DNA of 64,000 bases, from NCBI GenBank assembly GCA_002150815.3, contig NDFF03000030.1, positions 248,001-312,000 on the forward strand, written 5' to 3'. This document shows, one piece after another, positions 12,487 through 24,266 of the stretch. The position numbers and the translations under genes are program-made. The notes below the pieces were generated by a model. It was not told where the DNA came from. It saw nothing but the letters and a program-made list of their open reading frames with translations, and ran no database searches. The stretch comes from Grammothele lineata. Its lineage: Eukaryota > Basidiomycota > Agaricomycetes > Polyporales > Polyporaceae. Positions within the stretch are counted from its first letter, which is position 1; the number at the start of each line of letters is the position of its first letter.

Positions 12487-14254
12487 TTACTCACTGGCAT
12501 CGAGCAGGAAGTCTCTCCAGCGCCGCATCTGTACCGTCCCGTCGTCCGACGCCGACACAAGGTGCTCCCCGTTCGCAGTAAACACAATATGCGTCGCCTT
12601 GTCGTTGTGCTCGTTGAACGTCCTCACCTGCGTCCCATCCGCCTTCTTCCACAGCCACACCGTGCTGTCCCATGACGCCGTCGCCACATATTCCCCGTCA
12701 GGTGAGAACGCCGCTGCGTTGACCGTGCTATCGTGCCCCTCGAGCGAGAGCACCCGCTGGCCCTCAAACGAGTCGCACACCTGCGCCGTCGCGTCGCTCG
12801 ACGCCGACAACACCTCCTTCCCGTCCCCGCTGAAGGCGACGCCCCACACCGGCCCGTGGTGCTCGCGCAGGATGACCAGCTCCTCTCCAGACTGGACGCC
12901 CCAGACCCGCACCGTCCCGTCGTCCGAGGCCGTCGCGATCCGCCCGCCCTCCGGGTCGAACTCCCCAGCCCAGACGACGCCCTCGTGGCCCTGCAACGTG
13001 CGGTGTGCCGTGCCCGTCGTCGCGTTCCATACCCGCGCGGTGTAGTCCGCGCCCCCAGACGCGAGCCATTTCCCGTCCGGAGAGAACTTGACGAACGCGA
13101 CGAGAGCAGTATGGCCCGCGAGCGTGAACATCAGCTGGAACGTCGCAGGGTCCCACACGCGCACCGTCCCGTCGCCCGAGCACGACGCGAGCCTCGTCCC
13201 GTCCGGGGCCCACGCAAGCATCTGCACCGCCTCTGTGTGGCCCCGCAAGCTCCCAACTGACGTCCCGTCAGGGATCTTCCAGAGCGAGATCGCCCCATCG
13301 CTCCCCGCAGACGCGAGCACGCTGCTGTTAGGGGAGAACGCGAGAGCCCAGACAGTATCCTCGCGCGCGTCCCAGGCGCGATCGAACGCCTCGGTGGCGA
13401 CGTCCCAGATGATGAGGGACTTGTCGTCGGACCCGCTCGCGGCCCACTTGCCGTCAGGGGAGACGGCCATAGCGGTGATGGTGCTCGTGTGGGCGTTGGC
13501 GGGCGCCTGCTCGGGGGCTGGTTGAGTCCCGTCATGTGGGGCAGCCGCCGCACCGTCGTCCACGCCTTCGGCTTCGTTGTCGTCATCGTTGCTGCTGCCA
13601 TCGTCTCCGCAAGGATAGGAACGACCTTCTACTATGACAGATGCATCTGTTTCAGTGTGAGATTTCGTGCGGAGTGCACAGGAAGCAGAACGTACCACCA
13701 GTCGGTGACCCAGTGATGTCGCGATCCCCCAGAACACCGACCTCGCACGCCGGGTCACGGATACGGACGTCCACAGAAATCGTTCCAATACCATACTCGT
13801 CCACGTGGATAGGGGGCTTCACAGCGAGCAACCCCGCGCGAATGTCATCCGGGATGCCACCGTGATCCTGTACGCAGCAGTCGGTCAGTATCGTGCAATC
13901 GAGAATACTATAAAAGCGGACTTTGAATATCGCGATGATGTCTCTATCGCTAGCAGTCGCACATTCTGCTACCGAGTTCTACGGATCCGCCATGAGATCG
14001 AGTTGTAGTAAAGTAGAAGTAGATGTGCGTACCTCCAGAATGTATTCCACTAGAGGTTTTATGGGATCGAACGCCTGTTCGGTACGAGATCAGCGTCATC
14101 GCAACGAAGAGCAAAGCAAGCATCATCATACCGAACCGTTGTTAGAGCACTCGACCACCCCCACCCAGTCGGAATATGGATCCTCCGCCCAAGTCTCCTG
14201 AGCGAATGGTCCATCGGGGGAGACATCCGTGTCTGTGACGTTGCTTGAGTGCAT
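12487..14254 (-). CDS. WD40 propeller protein, 5'-truncated copy A, about 511 aa
   Basis: Exons, matched one to one with the copy at 41806: 14254-14132 (partial exon 2), 14074-14033, 13978-13922, 13867-13696 and 13628-12487. They sum to 1536 nt in frame from a Met at 14254. The C-terminal 330 residues form eight WD40 repeats, from HTSTITAMAVSPDG to the final MRRW. Before them are the LLDYILE-like segment (PLVEYILE), the AIASDRD-type motif (here ATASDRDIIAIF) and the GGIPDDIRAGLLAVKPPI block. The first 240 or so residues of the full-length relatives (PLW motif, SGAFLVHTPPA block, FISGTTKT block) are absent, and similarity stops inside exon 2 at the duplication edge. It may be expressed as a propeller-only protein or be a relic; the frame itself is intact. 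Confidence 0.65.
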
Positions 14255-14684
14255 CTCCTGAAGCTTCGTCGTAGTGTGGTGTGTTGGGAGGCAGGTATGG
14301 GCAAATTGGTAGAAAATGTTGAGTACCAGTCGGCTCCTTAAGTAGCATTAGACGAATCATCTCCTAGTCGACTGGACCCATTGTACTAGATGGATCGGTG
14401 GCGTACGTGGATATTTATCCATAAGTGCCTCGAGATAGAGGCCTCACTGAGGCGTGCTTTCAATAGTCACGATCGGGCCGTACACTTTCCTTCCAAATGG
14501 GAAGACCGTCAGTATATGAGCATCGATCAAGATGTAAGTGGTACCGTGTGTTCAGAGGAACGCGAACGTCCAGAGGAGCCCGGAAATTGAAGGGGGGGAG
14601 GGGGTACCCCTTGTCATGACGAAGCCTCGAACAGCGCTCCGCGGTAACTTCAGCCACATCGGATGCATATGTGCACCCACTGGC

Positions 14685-14878
14685 CATCAGCAATAAATTG
14701 CCTCGCCTTGCATCACCTTAGCTGACCTTAACATGTCTGAATTCATCTTAATTCATCTGAACGGGTCTTATTTTGAACTTGAAAGTGAGCAAAACTGCGT
14801 TCTAAGTGCATGTAAGACACTTTAAGACCGTTCCAGATGCTCTAAGGCAGGCCAAGGCCGCTGAATTTATTGCTGATG
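14685..14878. mobile_element. MITE, 194 bp, 15-bp terminal inverted repeats
   Basis: Begins with CATCAGCAATAAATT (14685-14699) and ends with its exact reverse complement (14864-14878); a second imperfect pairing (GCCTTG with CAAGGC) lies just inside. The interior has no open frame and carries several CTTAA and GTCTTA motifs. A flanking TGG occurs on both sides but is offset by one base on the left, so the target-site duplication is not certain. The first nine bases, CATCAGCAA, recur at 55154 beside the Plavaka transposase. Confidence 0.7.
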
Positions 14879-17373
14879 TGGAGCCATTCTAGTACCGTCT
14901 TGCCAGCATCAACGGGGAACTTCAATTGTTGTCCGAATGACCCTCGCAGCAAAAATGATATCAAGCATATAGACCACAATAACGGAAACACTCGAGCACA
15001 GACAGTAGATCCACGTTTCGGCGGTCTTGGTGGCGCTCGCGGTGGTCATAGCGTGCGTATGCGACAGCAAGAAGCAGATGGGCACTGCGTGATTGTGACG
15101 TTCAGGGTGAGGGTTGTCTTGAGCCTGTAACAGACGCCTATGCGTGCACACGAAGATGCAGGAGGGCTGCGGCGGTAGAGACAGTATGTGCTCGCCACCG
15201 TTGAAATTGGCGTTAAATGATGGACTAGCGCCACGAGAAGTATACCGGGCGCAAGAGTTGCGCAATCACACTTGCATGTTGGTCCCGCGGAATGGACGAC
15301 CACTGCGAAGCGGAGGGATAAGAAGATTTAAGTGGATCTTGATACGTTCGTTCGAGGTCTCATCTGAGTCTCGTTTTTCGCCCCACATTCTCCGCTACTT
15401 GACCTGCAGCGCCGAGTTCGTGCTTCTACCCGCACTGTGGCAGTCGTGACATCGCGAGAGGCGCTCTCTCTGCCTCCCTAGCTCAAACACACGGCTAGAT
15501 GTGCACGCGTCGTAATCGATCCCCGACTAGGGTAGCCCAACGGCGGAGGGACGCGCAGGGTGCCAGGTGGTCCCTCGAACCCAAAATACGCTCTCAAATG
15601 ACGACGCGTACGGCGACTACGCGTGCAGAACCAGAAGTATGACACGCACGCACAACGTAAGATGTGGCGCACATCGTCGGCGAGAGGCCGCTTGATGGCG
15701 TGCTCGATGGCGCCGTAAGGAAGTGTCGTTAGCAAAGAGAGCGCGTTCCAATGAGAAACATCTTGACGTTGACGTTGTTATACAGTAGAAGCGAGAAGCT
15801 GAAACATAACATAGTCGCTGATAGCATAACGCTGGACAGACAGAGGGAAAAGGAGTTTCCGGTGTGACTAGCAGCCGAGAGGTTGGAGAAAAGTTGCAGA
15901 CGAAGAGAACGCGGGCAGGTCGGCGGGCGACGAGAGCCGGCAACGGGCCGGCGAGTCCTGTTTACTCGTGTTATGATCAGAGGCCGATAGCATTGACGCC
16001 CAGTTACTCGTCCTATGCAAACCCAATCAACACGCTCCGGGTACGTGGCTCTATTTTAAGACCGCATGCTGAAGGCAGGGCCTTCGCTGCGGGTACCACT
16101 TTGAACCCGTACGTTGAAATGTTGTGAGGCATCAAAAGGTCTCGTCGAGCTATCAGATGCGCTCATGCGGCGGGCTAGCGATCGAGTACTAGGAGTACCA
16201 CCGCCTAGGTGGCGAGACTCGTAATCGAGGTACGTGTTTTGACTGCGAGTATACTAAGGTGGTCAGCTTGTTGACGCGCCGAGCCACAGGGTTGGTCACG
16301 AGCTGCCCACAAATGCTATGGGTTCACTACAAAACCGTTTTACGTCCTTCACCAAGCTGTACTTACATACATCGATCACCGTATGTCGCTACCAGTGTGT
16401 GGTCGACCCTAACAATTATCCGTTAGTGTGTCCAGAATCCCCGAGGCAAATTATCAAGCTTTATCATCTTTGTAGACCATGACCTTTCATGTGTACGTAG
16501 GTTCGTTAGTAAGCAGCGTCAGTCGACTGACAGTTGCGAACACTAGGATCTAGGTGCAGCTCATAACACGCCGCACGACACAGCAATCCGGGGTTTCCCG
16601 CCAGGTCGAAGTGAGCCTCGGTTCGAACCCGTTCTAGAGAAAACCCCATAGAGCCACGTTCCTGGTGAATCCCTGAGCGATGTCTGTCGAAAATGTTCGA
16701 ACCGACTAGAAGTTGTCCGAGTTTCAGCACCATCGTTGCATTGCAACAGCTACTTATCGATGACGCAATATGCGTTTCGTCTGGCCCATGTAATCGCCTC
16801 GTTTGATGCAGGGCACACGTTCGAGAGCTCCTAGGCTCAAGTGGCCACAAGTCGTTTGCATGCCGTAGCTGTGTACAAGGGCTCGTCGGCGTCCTGTGAC
16901 AAGGCCGGATATATCGCCATGGAGTCCGCTACAATCGCAATCTGAATTGCCGCGACTTCCGAAGACCTTCCTGGTATCGTCCCGAGGACCGTAGGAGGAG
17001 ACGTCCGTGTTTGGAGAAGGCGACGAGATGAGGCAACGATGGTGGGGCGCCTATCCCGGCTTCGTCAGATGAAAGATCCCCACGTAATTGAAAATAGTCA
17101 AAGGCGATCGAGCGCCGGCCGCGTTTGGGCAAAACGTCTCGCAGAGAGGAGGGAAGATGCCTTTTTCCACGCAGGACGACCGGAAAACGCAAGTTGTTCT
17201 CACCCTGGGCGAGGGGAGGGGCGCGGCTTTGTCAGCGCCACAGGCCGGCGTCCGTAGCGAAGGATTCTACCGCGGGACGGGAACGATCTCGACATCCTCC
17301 TTCCGCCTTTTCTACCCCCGCGCGCGAGCGAGGCACGGATATCCTGCCCTCAGATCATCCTGCCCTCTCTGCC
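14879..17373. other. Intergenic stretch, no supported gene
   Basis: About 2.5 kb of unremarkable sequence. Short frames on both strands show no domains or convincing exon chains. I checked GGTTCGAACCC near 16620 as a possible tRNA B-box and rejected it because no T-arm can pair around it. The right end should contain the nitroreductase promoter. Confidence 0.5.
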
Positions 17374-18293
17374 ATGTCCTCCGCATATAAGCTCCTGCGC
17401 TCCTCCCTCTCCGTCCCCCGTCGTCTCTCCGTCCGCCTCTCAAAGATCTCCTCTCGCTCCTCCTCTACACAAGCACCCGCCTCCCCCGAAGCCGTCGTCC
17501 CTCCCACAGTAGCAACCATGTCTCCCTCCGCCGCGTTCTTCGAGGCCGTCAAGACCCGTCGCTCCATCTACACCATCTCCTCCGAAACCACCATCCCCGA
17601 CGCCAAGATTGAGGAGATCGTCGCGACCGCCGTCAAGCACGCGCCCTCCTCCTTCAACTCCCAGTCCAGCCGCGTGCGTATCCCTTCTCCCCCCCATCCC
17701 CCTACCGCGCGACGTGTGTACTGACGCATCCACGCGCGCGTTTCACAGGCTGTCCTCCTCCTTGGGGACGAGCACAAGAAGCTCTGGAAAATCGTCCTCG
17801 ACACGCTCAAGCCCATCGTCCCCGCCGACCAATGGGGCGCCACCGAGGGCAAGGTCAACGGCTGCTTCGCCGCCGGCTACGGCACCGTCCTCTTCTTCGA
17901 GGACCAGACCGTCGTCAAGAGCCTCCAGGAGCAGTACGCCCTCTACGCCGCCAACTTCCCCATCTGGTCCCACCATGCCTCCGTACGTCCGCCTTTCCTC
18001 CTCTCTTCGCGTCGGTGCGCGTCTTGGTGCTTGGCGCTGACGCGCGCGCGCGCATACACCCACAGGGCATCCTCCAGTTTGTCGTCTGGACCGCTCTCGA
18101 GGCGGAGGGTCTGGGCGCGACGCTCCAGCACTACAACGAGCTCATCGCGTCCCAGGTCGCCTCGACCTGGAGCCTCCCCGAGTCCTGGACGCTCATCGCC
18201 CAGATGCCCTTCGGCAAGCCCACCGCGCCCGCGGGCGAGAAGACGTTCCAGCCCATCGAGGGCGAGCGCCTCAAGGTCTTCGGCAAGCAGTAG
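17374..18293 (+). CDS. Nitroreductase, Frm2/Hbn1-like, 253 aa
   Basis: FMN-dependent nitroreductase-family protein of the fungal type related to yeast Frm2 and Hbn1, linked in yeast to oxidative stress and lipid signalling. Exons 17374-17673, 17749-17982 and 18066-18293 (762 nt, all introns in phase 0). Family landmarks: FFEAVKTRRSIYTISSE, the KHAPSSFNSQSSRAVLLLG segment, GYGTVLFFEDQTVVKSLQ, FPIWSHHASGILQFVVWTALE and the closing MPFGKPTAPAGEK. The first 45 residues are Arg/Ser-rich and lack acidic residues until the first Glu (MSSAYKLLRSSLSVPRRLS), which looks like a mitochondrial presequence; a second Met at residue 49 could give a cytosolic form without it. The yeast proteins lack such a long leader. 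Confidence 0.88.
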
Positions 18294-18661
18294 ACGTGTG
18301 GTGGTAGTGTCTCCTAGGTGGACCCTTTGGGTGTGACCGTGTATATTATTGTAATCACGCTCTACTAGACGCGTTTCCTCTCGTCCCTTGTTTCTGTGTG
18401 CGTGAGCGTTGGGCGAAGGAAGCGTTCGCGGGAACCGCCGGACATGCCAGAAGATCCCGGGCATCTCATCTAATCTTATCTGCCTCCATAAGGAAACGGG
18501 GCCAGCGAGTCGATCGCATCGCCACCTTTGTCCCTTGTACTCCTACCTCCATCTCGGTCCCGGTCGTGCAGTGTGAGTAATTTCCGTCGTGAAGAGGGTG
18601 CCAGCGAGGACTTCGTTTTCTCAAAAATTAAGCTGAACATTCTTTATAGCCATCAAGAAAC

Positions 18662-20588
18662 ATGTCCGACAGTTCACACGATATAATCGCCGAAGAGCTC
18701 GCACGAGCGCGCTCACATAGCGTGTCGCCACCCTCGTCCCCAATGTCCGTAGATGTAAGTCATCCTGCACACACGCACGCACCCCTCCACTCACCTTACC
18801 CAGCCCCCAGACAAACCCCCAGAACCCTCCATGATCGCCCAACTGCCCCACGAGCTCCTCCTAGCCATATTCCGAGCCACCGTCCCGCCCCGGTACCGGC
18901 ACGACCCGTCCATCATCCAAGGCCCACGCAACCCCTGGCTCGCCGCGCTCCGCACGCGCAAGGCGCTCGTGCTGACGTGCAAGTCGTTCTACGGGCCCGC
19001 GAGCGAGGTCCTCTATGAGGACATCGTGCTGCGCCGCATGGGCCAGATCCCTGCGCTCGCGCGGACGCTCGGGCCGCCCTCTCCGCCTTCCCCGGACACC
19101 GACGCAGGCGCTCACACTCACACCGACAATGACATTGGCAAGGAAGGGGCGGCGCCCACGACGGACCACGCATCGCTCGTGAAGAGCCTCCGGATGGACG
19201 CGTGCGTCGTCTGGGCGCCCTGCGCGGCCGTCGTGCGCGAGGACCTCCGGCTCATCCTCGAGCGGTGCACCGCGCTCCGCGCGTTCGCCTTCCACCCGCA
19301 CGAGCACTTCCCGTTCGCCGCCGCCCCGGGCCCGAGTGAGGGGCGCTTGGACGGGTTTAACCCCGCGTGGCTCGTGCGCCAGGACCCGGATGCGCAAGGG
19401 GAGAGCGTGGGCGGGGCGCTGAGGAGGAGGCTCGTGACGGGGCTGAGGGAGCTGGATATGAAGCATAAGCTGAACGGAGGGGCGCTCGTGGACTTGAGGT
19501 GGTTCCTGGAAGACGCACCGCACCTCAGGGCGCTCAAGCTGGGCAAGGCCGAGTACATCCAGGACGGATCTATTGCGGGGCTCCCGCCGTTGTGCCTCCC
19601 GCGCCTGGAAGAACTCACGGTCTACGCGGAGGAAAGATCGTTCACGGATTACCTCGCGGCCAACTGGCAGCTCCCGCGCCTCCGCGCGCTCACCCTCCTC
19701 GAATGCCCCTCCATCCCTGAAATGCTCCTCGCCGCGCACGGCGCGCACCTCGAATACCTCCGCCTCCTCGGGGGCCTGTTCACTTCCGTGCCCCAGATGG
19801 GCGGCGTCTTCGGCCCGCTCGCGCACCTCGACCCCCAACCCGCCTCTTGCCTCGCCCCGCTCGCGCGCCTCGGCACGCTCTGCCCCGCGCTCGCGCACCT
19901 CGTCCTCCCCGCGTGGCAGTCGGACGACGGCGCGCTGCTGAAAATTGCTTCCCCGACGCTGCGGATCGTGGACGTGTTGGGGGTGGGCACGGGGCCGGAG
20001 CACGCGGAGAGGCTGCCGTGGCTCAGCGCCGCGAGCGTGGTCCCGCGTCTTACGCGCCTGCGTGTTCTTTGTCCGCGCTGGTGTCGGCAGTGGACGCGGT
20101 GGAGGCCCGACCGCGCGTGCGCCTCCGACTGGCTGCGCGATTGCGCGCTCGAGGAGGTCGTCGATGATAAGGTGGGGGTTAGCTGGGAGTCTGAGGTGGA
20201 AGGGCTCCCGCGCGTGCGCCTGGTTGAGGTTGCGTGGTGCGAGCACGAAGCCGGGTGGGGCGGGTGGGACACGAACGGGGAGGCGGCAGGGCATTGGGTG
20301 ACCGAGCGGGAGAGTTACGGGGAGGCGAACGTCTACCCTGGGGTGGACTCGGAGAGCGAGTGGGAGGAGGAGGAGGGGGAAGGGGTGTCGTTCGGGTCGG
20401 ACGAGACGGGAGAGGGGGAGCGGTCCTTTGGTGCGGAGGTGGACGAGGTTGCGGTTGAGGTTGTGGAGGAGTTCGTGGAGGAGTTTACGGTGGACCTTGC
20501 GGAGAGGGCTCAGATGGACCGCGGGAGGGTGTTGGAGGTGTTTGGGGAGAGCCAGGCTAGGGCGGAGATGATCCTCGTCGGGGCATGA
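18662..20588 (+). CDS. F-box/LRR-type protein, 625 aa, third family member
   Basis: Exons 18662-18754 and 18804-20588 (1878 nt in frame). The first exon adds 31 residues (MSDSSHDIIAEELARAR). The F-box follows at once in exon 2 (IAQLPHELLLAIFRATV, then VLTCKSFYGPASEVLYEDIVL). It shares the RRMGQIPALARTL segment, the LKSLRMDACVVWAPCAAVVREDL-type block, leucine-rich stretches and the acidic tail (EEEEGEG) with the F-box proteins at 10187 and 44780, so it is a more distant paralogue outside the duplicated block. It has one intron against two in the relatives and a different leader. Probable SCF substrate adaptor; target unknown. A 630-codon frame on the opposite strand is a codon-bias shadow. Confidence 0.75.
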
Positions 20589-21530
20589 TCTTCCCGGAGA
20601 TGTTTGGTGGATGGACAGGTATGGGTGAGATGTCGCTGTTTGTGTCTGGAAGGAGGGCCTTTTGTTCATGGATGACAATATCGACGTCGTGAGGAAGTGA
20701 GGAGTAGACGAGATATAGATGATTCCCATGATGGTTGGTCCGCTCAGGTGCATTCTACGGACTTCGTGTCACATTCGTGCTCATGTCGTTCCGCAGATTC
20801 TGGGCTTACACCTCGTTGGTCATGTCAGTGGTACCGCCGCCTGGGCGTAATGCGTTCGTGGCTCTGGCGACTGGTGCCCACAATGGTATCTATCACGCTC
20901 GCGACCGATGTTCAACACGACGGTCGTGGATGCTACTTTGTCGCAAACCAAAGCGTATGTCCCGTGCCCCTTTCTGTCTGCTCTATTCGTCCAGATCCTG
21001 ACCAGTGTTCGAATATGTTGCAGGAGCGCAGTGCCACAATCTTTGGCTTTCGCCCTGGCTGAGGGCTCTTCTTCTCTCATCCAAAGAGCAATGTGTCACC
21101 GACTATCGAGTAACGCTGCTCTCTGTAATGCGCCGTCGGATCCGATGCTGCATGTTGTGAATGCCGCTGCTTTCCCACCGCAGCTTGCCAGGCACAAGCT
21201 GTTTACCCATCTTGCATGTTGTCTGCTATGTCCCTACCTGAATAATCCAGCCATACGCGTTCATCCTCGTCGCCCTATAAGCTTCAAGAAAAGCACGTTC
21301 AGCCATGTTGTCGTCGTGTTCGGTGTCAACCGCCCTTAGTCGACTCCGCAGTATCCGGACTCGGACTCTCGGAGTCAACGGACCGGACCGGGTACACATT
21401 CTACCGGCCCGACACCGTGTTTTACGGAGAAGTGTTGTCATCATCGCGAGCATACGCCATACGATGTCCACAGTCGACGTTGCGTTCCGGTCCTTCCTTC
21501 TTGTCTTCGTACCACCACCACCGCCTCGTC
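20589..21530. other. Intergenic stretch, no supported gene
   Basis: About 940 bases between the F-box gene and the thioesterase gene, both on the plus strand. Nothing recognised; it should contain the F-box 3' UTR and the thioesterase promoter and 5' UTR. Confidence 0.5.
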
Positions 21531-22688
21531 ATGTTCTCCGCCCCTTTCCGCCGCCAGCTTGCTAGCGCGGCGCGCTCTTCGTCACGGCGCGCCTCCACGT
21601 CCGCCTCTACCGCCTCTTCTCCCTCTGCTGCGTGGCACAGAGCCCGCACGGTAGCAGGCGCAGCTGTGCTCGCTGGGACGTCCTACTACCTCGGCGCGCT
21701 CTACCCGCCCGAGTTCGCTCACCTCCTCTCCCCGCGGACGGCGCCGGCACCTATACACCCAGACGACCCCGCCGCGCTCGCGCGCATTGCCGCTCTCGAA
21801 GACGACCTCCGGCACCTCCCTCTCCTCGAGGCCCACCGCAAGGCGGCAGAGAAAGCTGGGGAGGCAGACCAGTGGTACGAGACGCGGCCGTACTTGAACC
21901 TGCCGGAGGAGCGGCGCGTGAACAGCCTCACGGCGGGCACGCTCAAGGGGCCCGGCAAGCTCGCGATCCCGCCACTCGTGAGGGCGAGACACGACGCGAA
22001 GGAGAACTGGATCTTCATACATGTTGGGAGGGCGCTGTGTGGGCATGAGGGTGTCATTCATGGCGGGTTGCTGGCGACCTTGCTGGATGAGAGTTTGGCG
22101 CGTGTGGTGAGTGCTCGTTCTCTCTCTCGTTTTGTACAAAAAGCGTGTCGAGGGCGAATAGCCCCCACAAATATGTACGACACTTCGAGCCCGTACACTC
22201 CTCACTATCTATTGCTGCCTCATTTCCCCTGCCTCTCTTGTTTCGATTCACTTGGCTGACTCGACTGCTCTCTCCAGGCCATCTTGAATCTGCCCGACAA
22301 GGTCGGTGTAACGGCTTACCTCAACATCAACTACAAGGCCCCCACGCGCGCGGACCAGTTCATCGTCTTGAAAATCCACCTTGATGAGGCGCAGGGAAGG
22401 AAGGCGAAGGTGACGGGCACGGTAGAGGACATGAACGGGAAGGTCTTGGTCGAGGCCAAGTACGTCCTTCTTCCATCTTCATCCTTCTTCATACTGCTGA
22501 CGACGTGACTGTCTGCGTATAGCGCGCTCTTTGTGCAGCCGCGATACGCCAAACTGCTCAACTCGACGGCGGTACGCCATATGCTGGGTGAGCCTTCGAA
22601 GAAGGACCATTCCACTGAGGGCGTACCGGTCCCCGTCACTCTTCCCGGCGGAGCACAGACTCTAGTCGACGGAGAGAGCGCGAGTTGA
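21531..22688 (+). CDS. Mitochondrial hotdog-fold (PaaI/4HBT-type) thioesterase-like protein, 307 aa
   Basis: Exons 21531-22106, 22278-22459 and 22523-22688 (924 nt in frame). The N-terminus (MFSAPFRRQLASAARSSSRR) is an Arg/Ser/Ala-rich mitochondrial presequence, followed by one short hydrophobic segment (AGAAVLAGTSYYLGALY), so the protein is probably inner-membrane tethered. The hotdog domain starts near residue 165: HVGRALCGHEGVIHGGLLATLLDESLARV, with the HGG and following acidic residue (LLDE) used by this acyl-CoA thioesterase group, then NLPDKVGVTAYLNINYKAP and the strand segment KAKVTGTVEDMNGKVLVEANALFV. Fungal relatives are the THEM4-like/UPF0644 proteins, presumed acyl-CoA thioesterases. 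The ATG at 21531 starts the presequence and is preferred over an upstream in-frame Met. Confidence 0.83.
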
Positions 22689-23187
22689 GGCATTCGGTGC
22701 TGTGGGAGGGGTTGATCTTTAGATGAGTGGTATGTTACGACTTGCTACGACGGGCATAATGGGATTTTAGATGTGTTTGGCGGTATCGTACGTGCCTGTT
22801 CCCGCTAGATCTCGCGCCCTACTTGTGCTTGCAGCGCTCTCAAGACGCCTCAGAAGACCATTATCCCTATGTTTACGCCTCACGTTGTTTCCCGTGTTCC
22901 GTCTGCTCTTCAGCGGAAGCTCGATGGCAAGCTAGCCTGTCGAAACACGTCCCAAACGGCCAGCATAGTACTCTCAGGGCTGTGAGTACTCTGATTATCC
23001 GGCTTTTACGTGCCTTCTCCTCTTTTTCACTACTCATGGTTCGCCCCATGCTGATTAGAGATTAGGGGTTGAGGCCGTCATGAGTCATTTGCAGCCACGT
23101 GGGAGACGTGAATGCTACTAATATGCCACCCTAACAGCTTTTTTCTTCATCTATCTCGTGCATCCGCAACGGGCCTCCTAAACCACA

Positions 23188-23769
23188 ATGAGCAGCTCGT
23201 CTGATACCGGCCCCGTCTCAACGATCAACCGCGATCACCCTAGTCTTCGCCTCTCGCTCCTCCCAAGCACCTTCTTCGTACTCCAAACCAAGTCCGTCCC
23301 AGCTGACATTCTCGCCGCGCTCGCGGCGGACTCGGCTGGTTTCCTGTCCGTGACGCGCACGGCAGAGGAGTGGTCTGTCGTTGGTGAATGCACAGATGGC
23401 AGGGAAGGGACGTGGAGGTGTATCAAGATCGCGGGCCCTATGGACTTTGGTGCGTCTGACGTGCGCATACATGCGAGCCCTCTTCGGATGTTGACCAAGT
23501 ACTTGGGCGCGCCGCTGTTGTGACGCACAGGTCTAACGGGAATCCTGTGCGATCTGAGCACACCCTTGAAACGCGCCGGGGTACCTATCTTCGCGCTCTC
23601 TACATGGTTCGTACTCCCTTCTGACCGCATGACCGACTAGCTGACCCGCGTGCACATGTGTAGGAATACGGACTACGTTCTCGTGCCGAAGGAGAAGGCG
23701 TCCCATGCGGTTGACGCTCTCTGCGCGGATGGTTGGCTGTTTGACCAGAGCACATCTACTCAAGTATAG
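23188..23769 (+). CDS. ACT-domain protein, CASTOR-like (ACT_7), 147 aa
   Basis: Small amino-acid-sensing-type protein. Exons 23188-23449, 23531-23606 and 23664-23769 (444 nt). The N-terminal half (LRLSLLPSTFFVLQTKS, then FLSVTRTAEEWSVVGEC and WRCIKIAGPMDFG) and the second half (LTGILCDLSTPLKRAGVPIFALSTWNTDYVLVPKEKA, LCADGW) match the paired-ACT layout of fungal and animal CASTOR-like proteins, which bind amino acids such as arginine in the animal TORC1 pathway. Splicing at MDFG|LTG and STW|NTDY restores the most conserved stretch. Whether the fungal protein acts on TORC1 is not known; the domain call is firm. Confidence 0.83.
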
Positions 23770-24266
23770 GGCCCAAAGGCAAGGAGAACGTACCATCGTA
23801 TGTGCGAGGAAGGTGGAAGGTGGATGACAGGTGTATCCGGTGCACGCCATATAGCATCGTGGGATACTAGGGTCGGAGTTGCAGCTATGCAGTGAGGCGT
23901 GCGCACGAGCCCAGACCGTAGACGTCTGAGAACTTAGAAGGCACTGCGGGAAGAGCATCCGAGGACGCGCAGCCTGCCTTCCGGCCTTCTGCGTTCCTAG
24001 TCTCGGGACCCGGTCGCTCGGCGAAGTATACCTTGTTCGGTCTGTCCAAGGGCCTACCACGCACACGCCCCCGGCAACTCAATGCACCTCGGCCGTCCGC
24101 TTCTCAGCCTGAATCCGTGGAAACTTCGTTCACGGCAAAATTATCGTACAAGCTAATTTAGCACAGGTCGTGGTCATGACTATCTTTGCCCATTCATGAG
24201 AGTCGTTCGGAATGCTAGGACGCGGGAGCTGTATTGGTATCGAAATCGCAGGCCCGCGCTGCGGCT

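Larger units (their letters stand above)
7479..14254. repeat. Left copy (A) of an inverted segmental duplication: deaminase, F-box, WD40
   Basis: This block is repeated in opposite orientation at about 42.8-48.65 kb. Order here is deaminase (+), F-box (-), WD40 (-); there it is WD40 (+), F-box (+), deaminase remnant (-). Exon boundaries, exon lengths and even intron stretches match: the WD40 exons of 42, 57 and 172 nt are the same in both copies. The left edge is near 7479, where similarity to 48646 fades around CGAGAAC; the right edge is near 14.2 kb inside exon 2 of the WD40 gene. Edges were judged by eye, so allow some tens of bases. Confidence 0.85.

Noticed and set aside
16600..16645. 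GGTTCGAACCC resembling a tRNA B-box
   Set aside because: Flanking bases cannot form the five-pair T stem and no A-box or acceptor stem fits.
18861..20753. 630-codon minus-strand open frame
   Set aside because: Antisense shadow of the F-box gene caused by GC-rich third positions; no domain, and the plus strand shows clear F-box and LRR features.
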